From: JBEDUK01 sp040414485 | GTDB taxonomy: Bacteria > Actinomycetota > UBA4738 | Direction of reading: 5' to 3' | Assembly: GCA_040414485.1 (NCBI GenBank) | Contig: JBEDUK010000021.1 | Span: 7,669 to 71,668, forward strand | Length of the DNA: 64,000 nucleotides | Shown here: piece by piece, positions 9,615 through 17,262 of the stretch | Numbering within the stretch: the stretch's first letter is position 1 | Layout: every line of letters starts with the position of its first letter | Position numbers and translations under genes: made by a program | The notes under the pieces: model-generated | Told to the model about the DNA's origin: nothing | Seen by the model: the letters and a program-made list of their open reading frames with translations, nothing else | Database searches by the model: none

Positions 9615-10391
9615 ATGGGATCGGTGGCGTGCGAACGCGACGCGTACCTCAGAGGCCAGGTCGAGCCCGACGAGACGGTGCTGGCGACCGGCTCCTCGGG
9701 ACTCGTGACCGACCGAGGGAGCCTGGCGGTCGGATCCGGAGAGCTGGTGACCGGCCGAAGGATCCTGCTCGCTTGGAGGCTGAACTGGCCCCCATGCGTC
9801 GGTGAATGGACCCACGACGCGATCGACTTCGAGGAGATCACGGCCTGGGCAGAGGGACGTCAACACGACGAGCGGCCAATTCTTCGCATCACGCATCCCT
9901 CCCACGTTCGCCTGATGTGGGCACCGGCGCATCGCTTTCTGCGGTTCCGGTGGGGTAACCGCACGACTCCCACCTCGCACGAGGAGACGGAGCTCAGGTT
10001 TTCCGGCAACCGGGACCCCGTGTTTGCTGCGATACGCGGTCACCTTGGACAGACGAGCGCAGTTCGGGCGGCCCCTCTCCGCGAACAGCTCCCAGGCACG
10101 CGCGAAGATCGCCATGGTTCAGGCGAGCGAGTGCTTCGACTTCACGGGCGCGGGTCGGGGTCCCTGCGCCAGCTCGGCTGGCGGCTCAGGTCAGTCGATC
10201 ACCAGATCCACCACGGCCATATCCATTGGTGGGTTCGCCTCGGTAGTTGGGCTCTTCTTGCCGTTCCGGCCTGGTTGGTGTCCCCATGGCTCGTCATACC
10301 AGTCATCGTCCTCGTCAAAGCCGCATGGGTCATCGGACTTCAATGGTCCTGGCGCCGGACGATCCGATCTTGGCCGGCAGCCACCAAGTGA
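9615..10391 (+). CDS. Putative PH-like domain protein with C-terminal transmembrane helices
   Basis: Not a confidently recognised family. Residues about 1-150 resemble the bacterial PH-like fold: LVTGRRILLAWRL, a short helix, then LRFSGNRDPVFAAIRGHL. The final 60 residues contain one or two hydrophobic segments (LLAVPAWLVSPWLVIPVIVL). The ATG at 9615 is preferred to the GTG at 9564 because a TACCTT hexamer ends 7 nt before it, the leaderless layout found elsewhere in the window. The linker at about residues 155-200 is basic and low in hydrophobic residues and may be disordered. It probably sits at the membrane with a cytoplasmic domain. Confidence 0.55.
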   Translation: MGSVACERDAYLRGQVEPDETVLATGSSGLVTDRGSLAVGSGELVTGRRILLAWRLNWPPCVGEWTHDAIDFEEITAWAEGRQHDERPILRITHPSHVRLMWAPAHRFLRFRWGNRTTPTSHEETELRFSGNRDPVFAAIRGHLGQTSAVRAAPLREQLPGTREDRHGSGERVLRLHGRGSGSLRQLGWRLRSVDHQIHHGHIHWWVRLGSWALLAVPAWLVSPWLVIPVIVLVKAAWVIGLQWSWRRTIRSWPAATK

Positions 10392-10440
10392 CATTGCGGA
10401 ACGTTCGCATGCCCACAGGCACGGCGCTCGGCGGTCCTGA

Positions 10441-10605
10441 CTACCGGGACCCAGATGACGGAGTGCGCGTTCCGTTGGCAGTTCGCCGTGCGAGCTCGTG
10501 TCGGACGGCTAGCCTCACGACCCAATACAGAACGACGAGACTGACAATTGGGAGTACCAAAACGAGGAAGAGGGTTATGGTTTCAGGCCCAAGCGACGCG
10601 AGCAT
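10441..10605 (-). CDS. Small single-pass membrane protein, 54 aa
   Basis: An open frame from ATG at 10605 to TAG at 10441. It encodes a 54-residue peptide with one strong transmembrane segment (TLFLVLVLPIVSLVVLYWVV, residues 11-30), followed by a basic stretch RLAVRHELARR and a polar tail. The positive-inside pattern suggests a cytoplasmic C-terminus. It is convergent with the PH-like membrane gene. No strong ribosome binding site is visible. The frame is too short for usual ORF cut-offs, but the hydrophobic pattern is unlikely by chance. Function unknown. Confidence 0.5.
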   Translation of the reverse strand: MLASLGPETITLFLVLVLPIVSLVVLYWVVRLAVRHELARRTANGTRTPSSGSR

Positions 10606-10856
10606 CTCGGAACGTTACATGCACGCGCCGTCAGTGGGCAATCCATAAGCGGGTCGGTATGGTCGCTTTCCAGCCGGCGCGAACGGCGGAACTGGTCCGT
10701 TCGACGTGAGGCCCGGATGTTTCACCTCAATCAACGTGACGACGGTCACCTACCTGCCATGACCAGGCTCTGGGAGTACTCTCGCCGACTGGCCGTGGAT
10801 GAGAGTGCCTGCATCCTCTCGAGCTCTGCGACTCGTACAGTTCCGCGGAGGCTTCG

Positions 10857-11266
10857 ATGCGGAGTCGGGTCTGGTTGATACTTGCCCTGCTGTTGTCCTT
10901 GGCCGTCGTCGCCGCGGCACTCACGTGGCGGTGCGTTGGCATCGCCCGCACCTGGTGGCCTCCCTCCGCCCGTCGGCCGATGGTTGCGAGCTCCCGACCC
11001 GGACTCCATGCCGCTGGTTTACCGTGACCGTGGCCAACGAGGGGCACGCGCGAGCAACCAACGTCACCTGTCGTTACCAGGTCAGCGACGAATCCGGTCA
11101 CAGGCTGGCTGGCGGACCCATGGAGCTGCAGCAAGTCACTGGGCCCAACGTTGAGGCTGGACGGCGATACGTTGCTCCGATCGCTCTCGACTGGTCGAAG
11201 GACTGGGACAGGACTGCGCGGGCGTCGGCGACGTGCATGCCTCGGCCACCGGGCTCCGGCGTGTAG
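10857..11266 (+). pseudogene. Secreted or membrane-anchored hypothetical protein split by a frameshift
   Basis: An ATG at 10857 with GGAGG five bases upstream starts a signal-peptide or anchor-like segment (MRSRVWLILALLLSLAVVAA), but this frame stops by about 11024. From about 10950 a different frame carries a plausible beta-rich extracytoplasmic domain with paired cysteines (CELPTRTPCRWFTVTVANEG, then ATNVTCRYQVSD) and runs to the TAG at 11264-11266. A single-base loss between about 10920 and 10960 would join them. This is either a decayed gene or an assembly error. The domain looks like a conserved-repeat or CARDB-like secreted fold, at low certainty. Confidence 0.42.
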
Positions 11267-11363
11267 CGAGCGATCTGCGCGATCCCACCCTGCTTCAAGG
11301 TGTCTTTGCGAACACTCGCCTGAACCGGGTTCGATACGCCTCGGCCGAACCACGATGCTTGGT

Positions 11364-12162
11364 CTAGGGCATGTCTCCGATCGCTCGATCGACCTGGTTC
11401 GAGAACAGGCGTCCGTACGCACCGATCGACTCGGTTGGCACACCGATCGCTCGCATCGCCCCCCAGAGGAGTGCTTGATTCGGGGAGACCACGGGTCGTC
11501 CAAGCTCCCGTTCCAACGGGGCGATCACGCCCACGGCACGCATGCCATTCCCTCCGAAGACCACCGCCTCCGCATCGGCGGGGACCTGCTGGCGTACGAA
11601 CTCGAAGAGCGCGCTCGGCTCGATGGCGAACTGATCGCTGGGCAGGGCACATCGAAGAGACGAGACGACGTCGAATCCGGCTGCCCAGTAATAGGCGGCG
11701 CCGAGCGCGTTCAGCTCCTCGTCGAACCAGGGCGGGTCGAACAGCGCCATCCGCCGGACGCCAAAGACCCGCAGCGCCTCCACGATCGACGCGCAGGGGG
11801 CGACCACCGGGATGCCGCGCGAGCGTTGATGAAGCCGCTCGAGCATCGCCGCTTCGCCGTCCGCACCGATGACGTACGCCGAGCTCGTGAAGCCGAAGCC
11901 AATGGCGTGGATCGGCGCGGCAGCGAGAAGCTCCGTGGCGTCGTCCACGTACGGCGGTTCGGCGAACGCACGTACCGGAGTCAAGGGGATCGTGGGATCC
12001 ATCTCTCCGCCGGGTCGCATGGCCCCCGAATGGCACCCGCGCCGCATGGATCCGCACCCCGGGCGGGGCCATGGCCTGCAGCTCGGATTCCGGCCCCACG
12101 TCGGCGGCCGGGACCAGCAACCCGATCCGCCACTTCGCGTCCCATCCGTCCGGCTCCCACAT
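11364..12162 (-). pseudogene. Asp/Glu racemase / maleate isomerase-like protein, frameshifted
   Basis: The ATG at 12162 has GGAGGAGG upstream and encodes the family N-terminus (WRIGLLVPAADVGPESELQ, then MAPPGVRIHAARVPFG). In that frame the protein then breaks down. The next frame continues it as AMRPGGEM through AAPIHAIGFGFTSSAY, APCASIVEAL, FGGNGMRAV and PNQALLW to the stop at 11364. The shift maps to a C5 run at 12023-12027 (G5 on the coding strand): one base fewer restores one protein of about 265 residues. The family has two Cys acid/base residues; here the first expected Cys in GFGFTSS and the second in FGGNG appear replaced, so activity is doubtful. It is divergent from a TetR gene and probably its target. 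Confidence 0.7.
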
Positions 12163-12200
12163 GTGCGGCCGCCTCCTCCCTTTCTCCCGGGGGGGGGTCG

Positions 12201-12237
12201 GTAGAGTTTGACTCTACTGAGTAGAGCGATACTCTAC
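12201..12237. promoter_or_regulatory. Twin palindromic operators overlapping the tetR promoter
   Basis: Two 17-bp inverted repeats of the form GTAGAG-N5-CTCTAC lie at 12201-12217 and 12221-12237, with centres exactly 20 bp apart, about two helical turns on the same face. The first has 7-bp arms. A candidate promoter TTGACT (12208-12213), N16, TACTCT (12230-12235) lies inside them, and its predicted transcript begins at or next to the ATG at 12242. The location between the divergent tetR and racemase-like genes is classical for TetR autoregulation and target control. The sites are seen in the sequence; binding by this TetR is inferred. Confidence 0.75.
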
Positions 12238-12241
12238 GTAC

Positions 12242-12901
12242 ATGGCCGACGTTGTCAAGGGCGGGCTTCGCGCCGAGCACGCCTCGCTCACGCGGACACG
12301 CATCCTCGACGCTGCCCGGACGGAGTTCGAGGAGCGCGGGTTCGCCGGCGCACGCATCAGCGCCATCGCGACCCGGGCGGGCCTGGCCGTTCCGACCGTC
12401 TACAAGGTGTTCACGAACAAGAGAGCGTTGCTCTCCCACGTCGTCGATCGTGCGATGACGGGCACCGAGTACGGCGGTCGTATGGACGCACAATCGTGGT
12501 GGCAGGAACAGCTGAACGAGACTGATCCGGAGGGTCAGCTGGCTCTGATCGCCCGGAACGCTCGCAGGATCTATGAACGCGCCGGGCGGATCCTGGAGGT
12601 CGTCCGGGCCGCCTCCTCGCTCGATCGCGAGATCGACGAGATGTGGCGTCGCCTCAGCGACCAACGAGCGGCCCGGTCTCGACGTACCGCTTCGAGGCTG
12701 GTGTCACGCGCCGGGGGTCGCGCCAGGTTCGGCGCTCAAGAGACCGGGGTGACGCTGCTGATCCTTTCGGCGCCCGAGCTGTACACCGCCCAGGTCGAGG
12801 CGGGGCGAACGCCGGCCCAATACCAACGTTGGCTCCGCGCGGTGCTGACTGCGAGCCTGCTTCGTGACCGCTCACCTAGCTCGATTGGGGGCCCCCTGTG
12901 A
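12242..12901 (+). CDS. TetR/AcrR-family transcriptional regulator
   Basis: A 219-residue protein with a TetR N-terminal helix-turn-helix at about residues 18-65: TRTRILDAARTEFEERGFAG, then ISAIATRAGLAVPTVYKVF. The rest is a helical ligand-binding domain with no recognisable ligand. It is expected to act as a dimeric repressor. The ATG lies 4 nt after the second palindrome and 6 nt after a TACTCT hexamer, with no ribosome binding site, so the mRNA is probably leaderless and self-repressed. The nearest target is the divergent Asp/Glu racemase-like gene, which is frameshifted here. Confidence 0.9.
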   Translation: MADVVKGGLRAEHASLTRTRILDAARTEFEERGFAGARISAIATRAGLAVPTVYKVFTNKRALLSHVVDRAMTGTEYGGRMDAQSWWQEQLNETDPEGQLALIARNARRIYERAGRILEVVRAASSLDREIDEMWRRLSDQRAARSRRTASRLVSRAGGRARFGAQETGVTLLILSAPELYTAQVEAGRTPAQYQRWLRAVLTASLLRDRSPSSIGGPL

Positions 12902-13008
12902 GTCGGAACCCACTTGTCTCAGGTGTCAATCTGGTGACGCCCCGCTCGCCATTTCCTCTCCCATCTCCTGTTAGCGTGCGGCACGATCACTGAACGGAGG
13001 GGGGACCG

Positions 13009-13542
13009 ATGAGCGGTACGCAGTGGTTCTTCATCATCTTCCGGTTGATCCACATCCTCGCGGGGGTCGCCTGGGCGGGCGGCGTGTTCCTGTTCGTCGT
13101 GTTCCTTCAGCCGAGCGCGGCGGCCATCGGGCCCGCGGCGGGGCCGATGATGGGGCAACTGCTGGGCACCAGGAAGCTGGTCGACTGGTTCCTGCGGCTT
13201 GCGGCGATCACGATCGTGGCCGGGCTCGTGATGTACGTGAAGATCGCGACGGACTTCGGCTCCCTCGGCGATCTCGTCTCCACCGGCTACGGTGTCGCGC
13301 TCACCGTCGGGATGGTGACGGCGATCGCCGCAGCGGCCTTCGGGCTCTTCGTCACCCGACCCAACGTGGGGAGGCTCCTGGGCCTCCAGCGCGGGATCGC
13401 GGAAGCCGGCGCGCCCCCGACCCCCGAGCAGGCCACCACGATCGCGAGCATTCAGAAGACCCTGAAGCTGTACGCGCGGATCTCATTCGCCCTACTCGTG
13501 GTCACCGTGGCCGCGATGGCCACGGCCCGGTACTGGCCCTAG
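13009..13542 (+). CDS. CopD-like / DUF2269-type integral membrane protein
   Basis: A 177-residue protein with four predicted transmembrane helices. The first two carry WFFIIFRLIHILAGVAWAGG, typical of CopD-like and related small membrane proteins in which His residues on the first helices may bind haem or metal. The ATG is preceded by a GGAGGGGGG run at good spacing. There is no partner nearby to indicate function. It ends 124 bp before the ABC transporter operon. Confidence 0.7.
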   Translation: MSGTQWFFIIFRLIHILAGVAWAGGVFLFVVFLQPSAAAIGPAAGPMMGQLLGTRKLVDWFLRLAAITIVAGLVMYVKIATDFGSLGDLVSTGYGVALTVGMVTAIAAAAFGLFVTRPNVGRLLGLQRGIAEAGAPPTPEQATTIASIQKTLKLYARISFALLVVTVAAMATARYWP

Positions 13543-13666
13543 ACCCAAAGCGCTCCTGCGAGCCACTCGGGTCGTCCTCGAGGACCGCGCGGCCGACGGA
13601 GGAGCATCGGACGGGGAGGCCCTGGCTATGCTGGCCCGGTCCCCTTCGCGCGGAGGTTCGTGAGGC

Positions 13667-14638
13667 GTGGCGGGTCCAATCACGGCCATAGAAGCGACCG
13701 GACTGGTCAAGCAGTTCGGTGACGTGCGCGCACTGGACGGGCTCGACATGCAGGTCGAACGCGGCGAGGTCCGCGGCCTCGTCGGGCCGAACGGCGCGGG
13801 CAAGACCACGCTCCTGAGGATCATGTTCGGACTGGTCGCACCGGATCATGGGTCGGTCCGGATGCTGGGAAGCGAATTGACCGCGCTCGGAAGCGGCACG
13901 CTGAACGGCGTCGCCGGGTTCGTCGAGGATCCGCGCCTGCATCCCTACCTGTCCGCCAGACGCAACCTCCTGCTGCTGGCGCGAATGGACGGCGTCCCGC
14001 CGAACCGGGTCGACGAGGTGCTTCGGGTGGTCCGCCTGACCGACCGGGCCGGCCACCGGGTCGGGAGCCTCTCTTCCGGCATGCGTCAGCGACTGGGGCT
14101 GGCAGCGGCGCTCCTGCGCTCTCCGGCCGTCCTCCTGCTCGACGAGCCGACCGTCGGGCTCGATCCGGCAGGCGCGAAGCAGGTTCAGCACCTGCTGAGG
14201 GCGCTCGCCGCGAGCGGCGTCACCGTGCTGCTTTCGAGCCACAACATGACCGAGCTCGAAGGGGTCTGCGACAGCGTCACGGTCATGCGGCAGGGCAGGT
14301 CCGTGTGGGAGGGTTCGATGGCGCGCCTCCGCGAGGAGGCCCCGGCGCCCGCGCACCGCCTCTGGACCACCGACGACGGCCGGGCGCTCGACGTCGCGCG
14401 CGCCGACCCGCGCGTCCGCGCGGTCGCAGATCCGGAGGGCTGGCTGACGGTCTCCGCAGAGCCGGCAGACCTCGAGCGCTACGTCCTGTCGCTCGGGCAT
14501 GCGGACATCGCCGTGCGTCGGCTCGAGCCGCTGATGGGCGCACTGGAATCGATGTTCCTCGAACTGACCGGCGCCCGCGAGGAGCGCGCCCGAGACGACG
14601 CAGACGAAGGCGCCGACCGCATCGAGGCGGCCCGATGA
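13667..14638 (+). CDS. ABC transporter ATP-binding protein
   Basis: A 323-residue ATPase of the drug/lantibiotic exporter (CcmA) type: Walker A GPNGAGKTT, signature LSSGMRQRLGLA, Walker B VLLLDEPTVGLD and the H-loop SSHN. An extension after residue 220 (DUF4162-like) is common in this subfamily. GTG start with GGAGG upstream. Its stop overlaps the permease ATG in ATGA at 14635-14638, so the two are translationally coupled. It energises export by the following permease; the substrate is unknown. Confidence 0.93.
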   Translation: MAGPITAIEATGLVKQFGDVRALDGLDMQVERGEVRGLVGPNGAGKTTLLRIMFGLVAPDHGSVRMLGSELTALGSGTLNGVAGFVEDPRLHPYLSARRNLLLLARMDGVPPNRVDEVLRVVRLTDRAGHRVGSLSSGMRQRLGLAAALLRSPAVLLLDEPTVGLDPAGAKQVQHLLRALAASGVTVLLSSHNMTELEGVCDSVTVMRQGRSVWEGSMARLREEAPAPAHRLWTTDDGRALDVARADPRVRAVADPEGWLTVSAEPADLERYVLSLGHADIAVRRLEPLMGALESMFLELTGAREERARDDADEGADRIEAAR

Positions 14639-15981
14639 GCGTCTCGACCGCCGACGCCCCGCTGTCCGTTCCGCGCTCCAGCCGGCACCGGGCGCCCGGC
14701 GCCGGCGCGGTCTTTCAGGTCGAGGTCGCGAAGATCTCCGCCCAATTCCTGCCGCGACTCGTGGCGGCCGCCTGCCTCATCGGGCCGTTCGTCTTCGCCC
14801 TGATCATGCGCACGCAGACGTCGGTGCCCGCGGACACGCTGTTCGGCCGCTGGGTCCACACCTCAGGCTTCGCGATCCCGTTCGTGGTGCTCGGATTCGC
14901 GGGCATCGCCGGGTTCCCGCTGCTCACCAGCGTCGTCGCCGGGGACATCTTCGCCGGCGAGGACCGGCACATGACGTGGAAGACCGTCCTTACCCGTTCG
15001 TGCTCCCGAAAGGCCGTCTTCGCCGGGAAGGCGCTGGCGGCGCTGGCCTTCTCGGCGACGATGGTCGCTCTGCTCGCCCTGAGCAGCACCGTCGCCGGGA
15101 TCCTGCTGGTCGGCTGGAAGCCGCTGATCAACCTCTCGGGCACCGTGATGTCGCCCGGTCGAAGCCTCGCCCTCGTCCTGCAGGGCTTCGGGATGGCGCT
15201 GATCCCGACGCTCGCCTTCACGTGCATGGCCATCCTGTTCTCGGTGGCGTCCCGGAACAGCCTGGCAGGCGTCCTCGGTCCTCCCGTGACCGGCCTCGTG
15301 ATGGTCCTGCTCTCGATGATGGGGAGCGGACTGGTCGTTCGTTCGATCCTGCTGACCACGCCGTTCGAAGCCTGGCACGGGCTCCTGGTCGTTCCGCGGG
15401 GCCTGACGCTGTTCCTGCTCGGACTGGTCGTCTCGACGGTCTATTCGTATCTGTGCCTGAGCGCGGCGTGGGCGATGGTGCGCCGACGGGAGTTCACCGG
15501 CGAGACCGGCGGCGTCGGAGGCGCGGCCGCGTGGAAGCGACTCGGCCGCGCGGCCGTGATCGGCCTCGCGATCGCCGCTGTGGTCGCCGTCGCGGCGGCG
15601 TTCGACCGGACATGGATCAGCTCGCACCGCGTCGAGGACTCGGTGGGCGCGACCTTCTCGAACCTGGTGCGCGTCCAACAGACCATGCTCGGGCACCCCG
15701 AGCGGGCGCGCTCGTTCACCGTCTCGCCGTTCTGCGCGCGCGAAAGCGCGGGCGGCGGGGTGAGCCAGGGCGCCGGCGACGACTGGGTCTGTCAGTTGAA
15801 CGTGAACGGCGCGCGCCTGGGGCAGTTGGGCCTCAGTTACACGGTCGTGGTCAGGCCGAACGGCTGCTACACGGCCGAGGGCCCGCCCGGGCTGGTCGGG
15901 GGCCAGCGGATCCGTGAGCCGGGCGGTCACAGCGCCGTGAACCCGCTGTACGCGTTCGACGGCTGCCTGATCGCGCCGTGA
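14635..15981 (+). CDS. ABC-2-type permease with extracytoplasmic C-terminal extension
   Basis: A 448-residue membrane protein. The first about 300 residues hold six helices of an ABC-2 permease (VVLGFAGIAGFPLLTSVVAG; LALVLQGFGMALIPTLAFTC). After a seventh helix (AAVIGLAIAAVVAVAAAFD, about residue 310) there is a C-terminal soluble region of about 130 residues with four cysteines (SPFCARES, DWVCQLNVNG, NGCYTAEG, FDGCLI), probably outside the membrane and disulphide-bonded. The start is fixed by the 4-bp overlap with the ATPase gene. The extracytoplasmic domain is unusual for this family and may handle the exported substrate. Confidence 0.85.
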   Translation: MSVSTADAPLSVPRSSRHRAPGAGAVFQVEVAKISAQFLPRLVAAACLIGPFVFALIMRTQTSVPADTLFGRWVHTSGFAIPFVVLGFAGIAGFPLLTSVVAGDIFAGEDRHMTWKTVLTRSCSRKAVFAGKALAALAFSATMVALLALSSTVAGILLVGWKPLINLSGTVMSPGRSLALVLQGFGMALIPTLAFTCMAILFSVASRNSLAGVLGPPVTGLVMVLLSMMGSGLVVRSILLTTPFEAWHGLLVVPRGLTLFLLGLVVSTVYSYLCLSAAWAMVRRREFTGETGGVGGAAAWKRLGRAAVIGLAIAAVVAVAAAFDRTWISSHRVEDSVGATFSNLVRVQQTMLGHPERARSFTVSPFCARESAGGGVSQGAGDDWVCQLNVNGARLGQLGLSYTVVVRPNGCYTAEGPPGLVGGQRIREPGGHSAVNPLYAFDGCLIAP

Positions 15982-15997
15982 CGAGCCAACGGGACGG

Positions 15998-17248
15998 ATG
16001 AGCCGAACCCGAACACGGACCGGGACCCGGACCTATGTGCTGTGGGCGGTCGCCCTGGCGCTCCTACTGGGAGTGGGTGTTGCCGCCCGCGTCGCCGCGG
16101 GCGGCGAGGGCCCGCCCCGCCCGTCGGCGATTCGAGACAGCAGCTTCAACGCCGCGGCATGTCCGGCGCCCGGGCGCTGCGCGCTCGTCGGCTCCGGCGG
16201 CAGCGTCGCCGGTGTCGACGCTCCGTTCGCCGCATTCCTCGAGAACGGCCGCTGGACGCAACGCTCCCCGGGCTCGCCGTCGCCGGGAACCGACGCCCAG
16301 TTCCTCGATGTCGCGTGCCCGGCGCCGGACTCGTGCATCGCGATCGGCCATCAGAACGTGCCGGCGCAGTACCTCGGTGCCACATCATCGGGCGGCCGCC
16401 CGCTGGCGGAACAATGGGACGGAACGCGATGGCGGGCCGCCCGCATCGCGATCCCGGCGGGCGCCGTCGACTCCGGCTTCGACGGCGTGGACTGCGCACC
16501 GGCGACGGCCGCGGACTTCTGCATGGCCGTCGGCCAGTTCGAGACGAAGAAGGGTCGCGGTGTCGCGTTCGCCGAATCCTGGAACGGCGCGGCCTGGACC
16601 GTCCGGCCGGTGCCCATCCCGCACGTGGCCGACGAGAGCGCGCTGGCCGCCGTCGCATGCCGTTCGCCGACGTTCTGCGTCGCCGTCGGGCATTACACAT
16701 ACGAGGCGCAGATCTTCAACGGCGCGACGTCGCTGATCGAGATCTGGGACGGCCAGACGTGGCGGCTGGAAGCCTCGGACGATCCACAACCCTCATCCGA
16801 CACCGAACTGGCGGGCGTCGCCTGCGCGACCCGGGACCTGTGCGTGGCCGTCGGGTTTCAGAGCCTGAGGAACGGCGACTACGCGACGTTCGCCGAACGG
16901 AGGGCCAGCGGAGTTTGGCACGCCATGACCACGCCGAATCCGGCGGGCTCCAACGTGAGCAAGCTTGCCGATGTGGCGTGCCCGGCAGCGGACCGATGCA
17001 TGGCTGTAGGAGAGCGCCGCGCCTCGAACGGGTTCCGCACGCTGGCCGAGCGGTGGAACGGCTCACGGTGGGGGATCGAACCAACACCCGACCCGAACGG
17101 CGCCACATCCAGCGCGCTGATCGGCGTCGACTGCGGCTCGCCGTCGGAGTGCGTTGCCGCCGGCGCGTACCGCCCACCGTCCCTGGTGGAGACCGGCTTC
17201 ATCTCCACGTGGAGCGGCCACGCGTGGGCGCGGGCCACGAAGCCCTGA
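15998..17248 (+). CDS. Secreted repeat protein with six Cys-pair 'AVG' blades
   Basis: A 416-residue protein with an N-terminal signal anchor (YVLWAVALALLLGVGVAARV, residues 13-32). It then has six to seven repeats of about 55 residues with the pattern L-x-x-V-x-C-x5-C-x-AVG...AE-x-WNG-x-x-W (for example LAAVACRSPTFCVAVGHYTY and WNGSRWGIEPTPDPNG). Each repeat has a C-x5-C-type pair, suggesting a disulphide-stabilised propeller. Such proteins are common and uncharacterised in Actinobacteria-like soil bacteria. The gene starts 16 nt after the ABC permease, which makes an exported partner possible. Confidence 0.75.
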   Translation: MSRTRTRTGTRTYVLWAVALALLLGVGVAARVAAGGEGPPRPSAIRDSSFNAAACPAPGRCALVGSGGSVAGVDAPFAAFLENGRWTQRSPGSPSPGTDAQFLDVACPAPDSCIAIGHQNVPAQYLGATSSGGRPLAEQWDGTRWRAARIAIPAGAVDSGFDGVDCAPATAADFCMAVGQFETKKGRGVAFAESWNGAAWTVRPVPIPHVADESALAAVACRSPTFCVAVGHYTYEAQIFNGATSLIEIWDGQTWRLEASDDPQPSSDTELAGVACATRDLCVAVGFQSLRNGDYATFAERRASGVWHAMTTPNPAGSNVSKLADVACPAADRCMAVGERRASNGFRTLAERWNGSRWGIEPTPDPNGATSSALIGVDCGSPSECVAAGAYRPPSLVETGFISTWSGHAWARATKP

Positions 17249-17262
17249 ACGACCCCGGCCTC

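Noticed and set aside
10191..10394. Acidic 67-residue minus-strand frame (FDEDDDWYDEPWG)
   Set aside because: It is antisense to the convincing transmembrane stretch of the PH-like gene.
12189..12197. G9 run as a slippage site for the tetR or racemase-like genes
   Set aside because: It is intergenic; the frameshift in the racemase-like gene maps to the C5 run at 12023-12027 instead.
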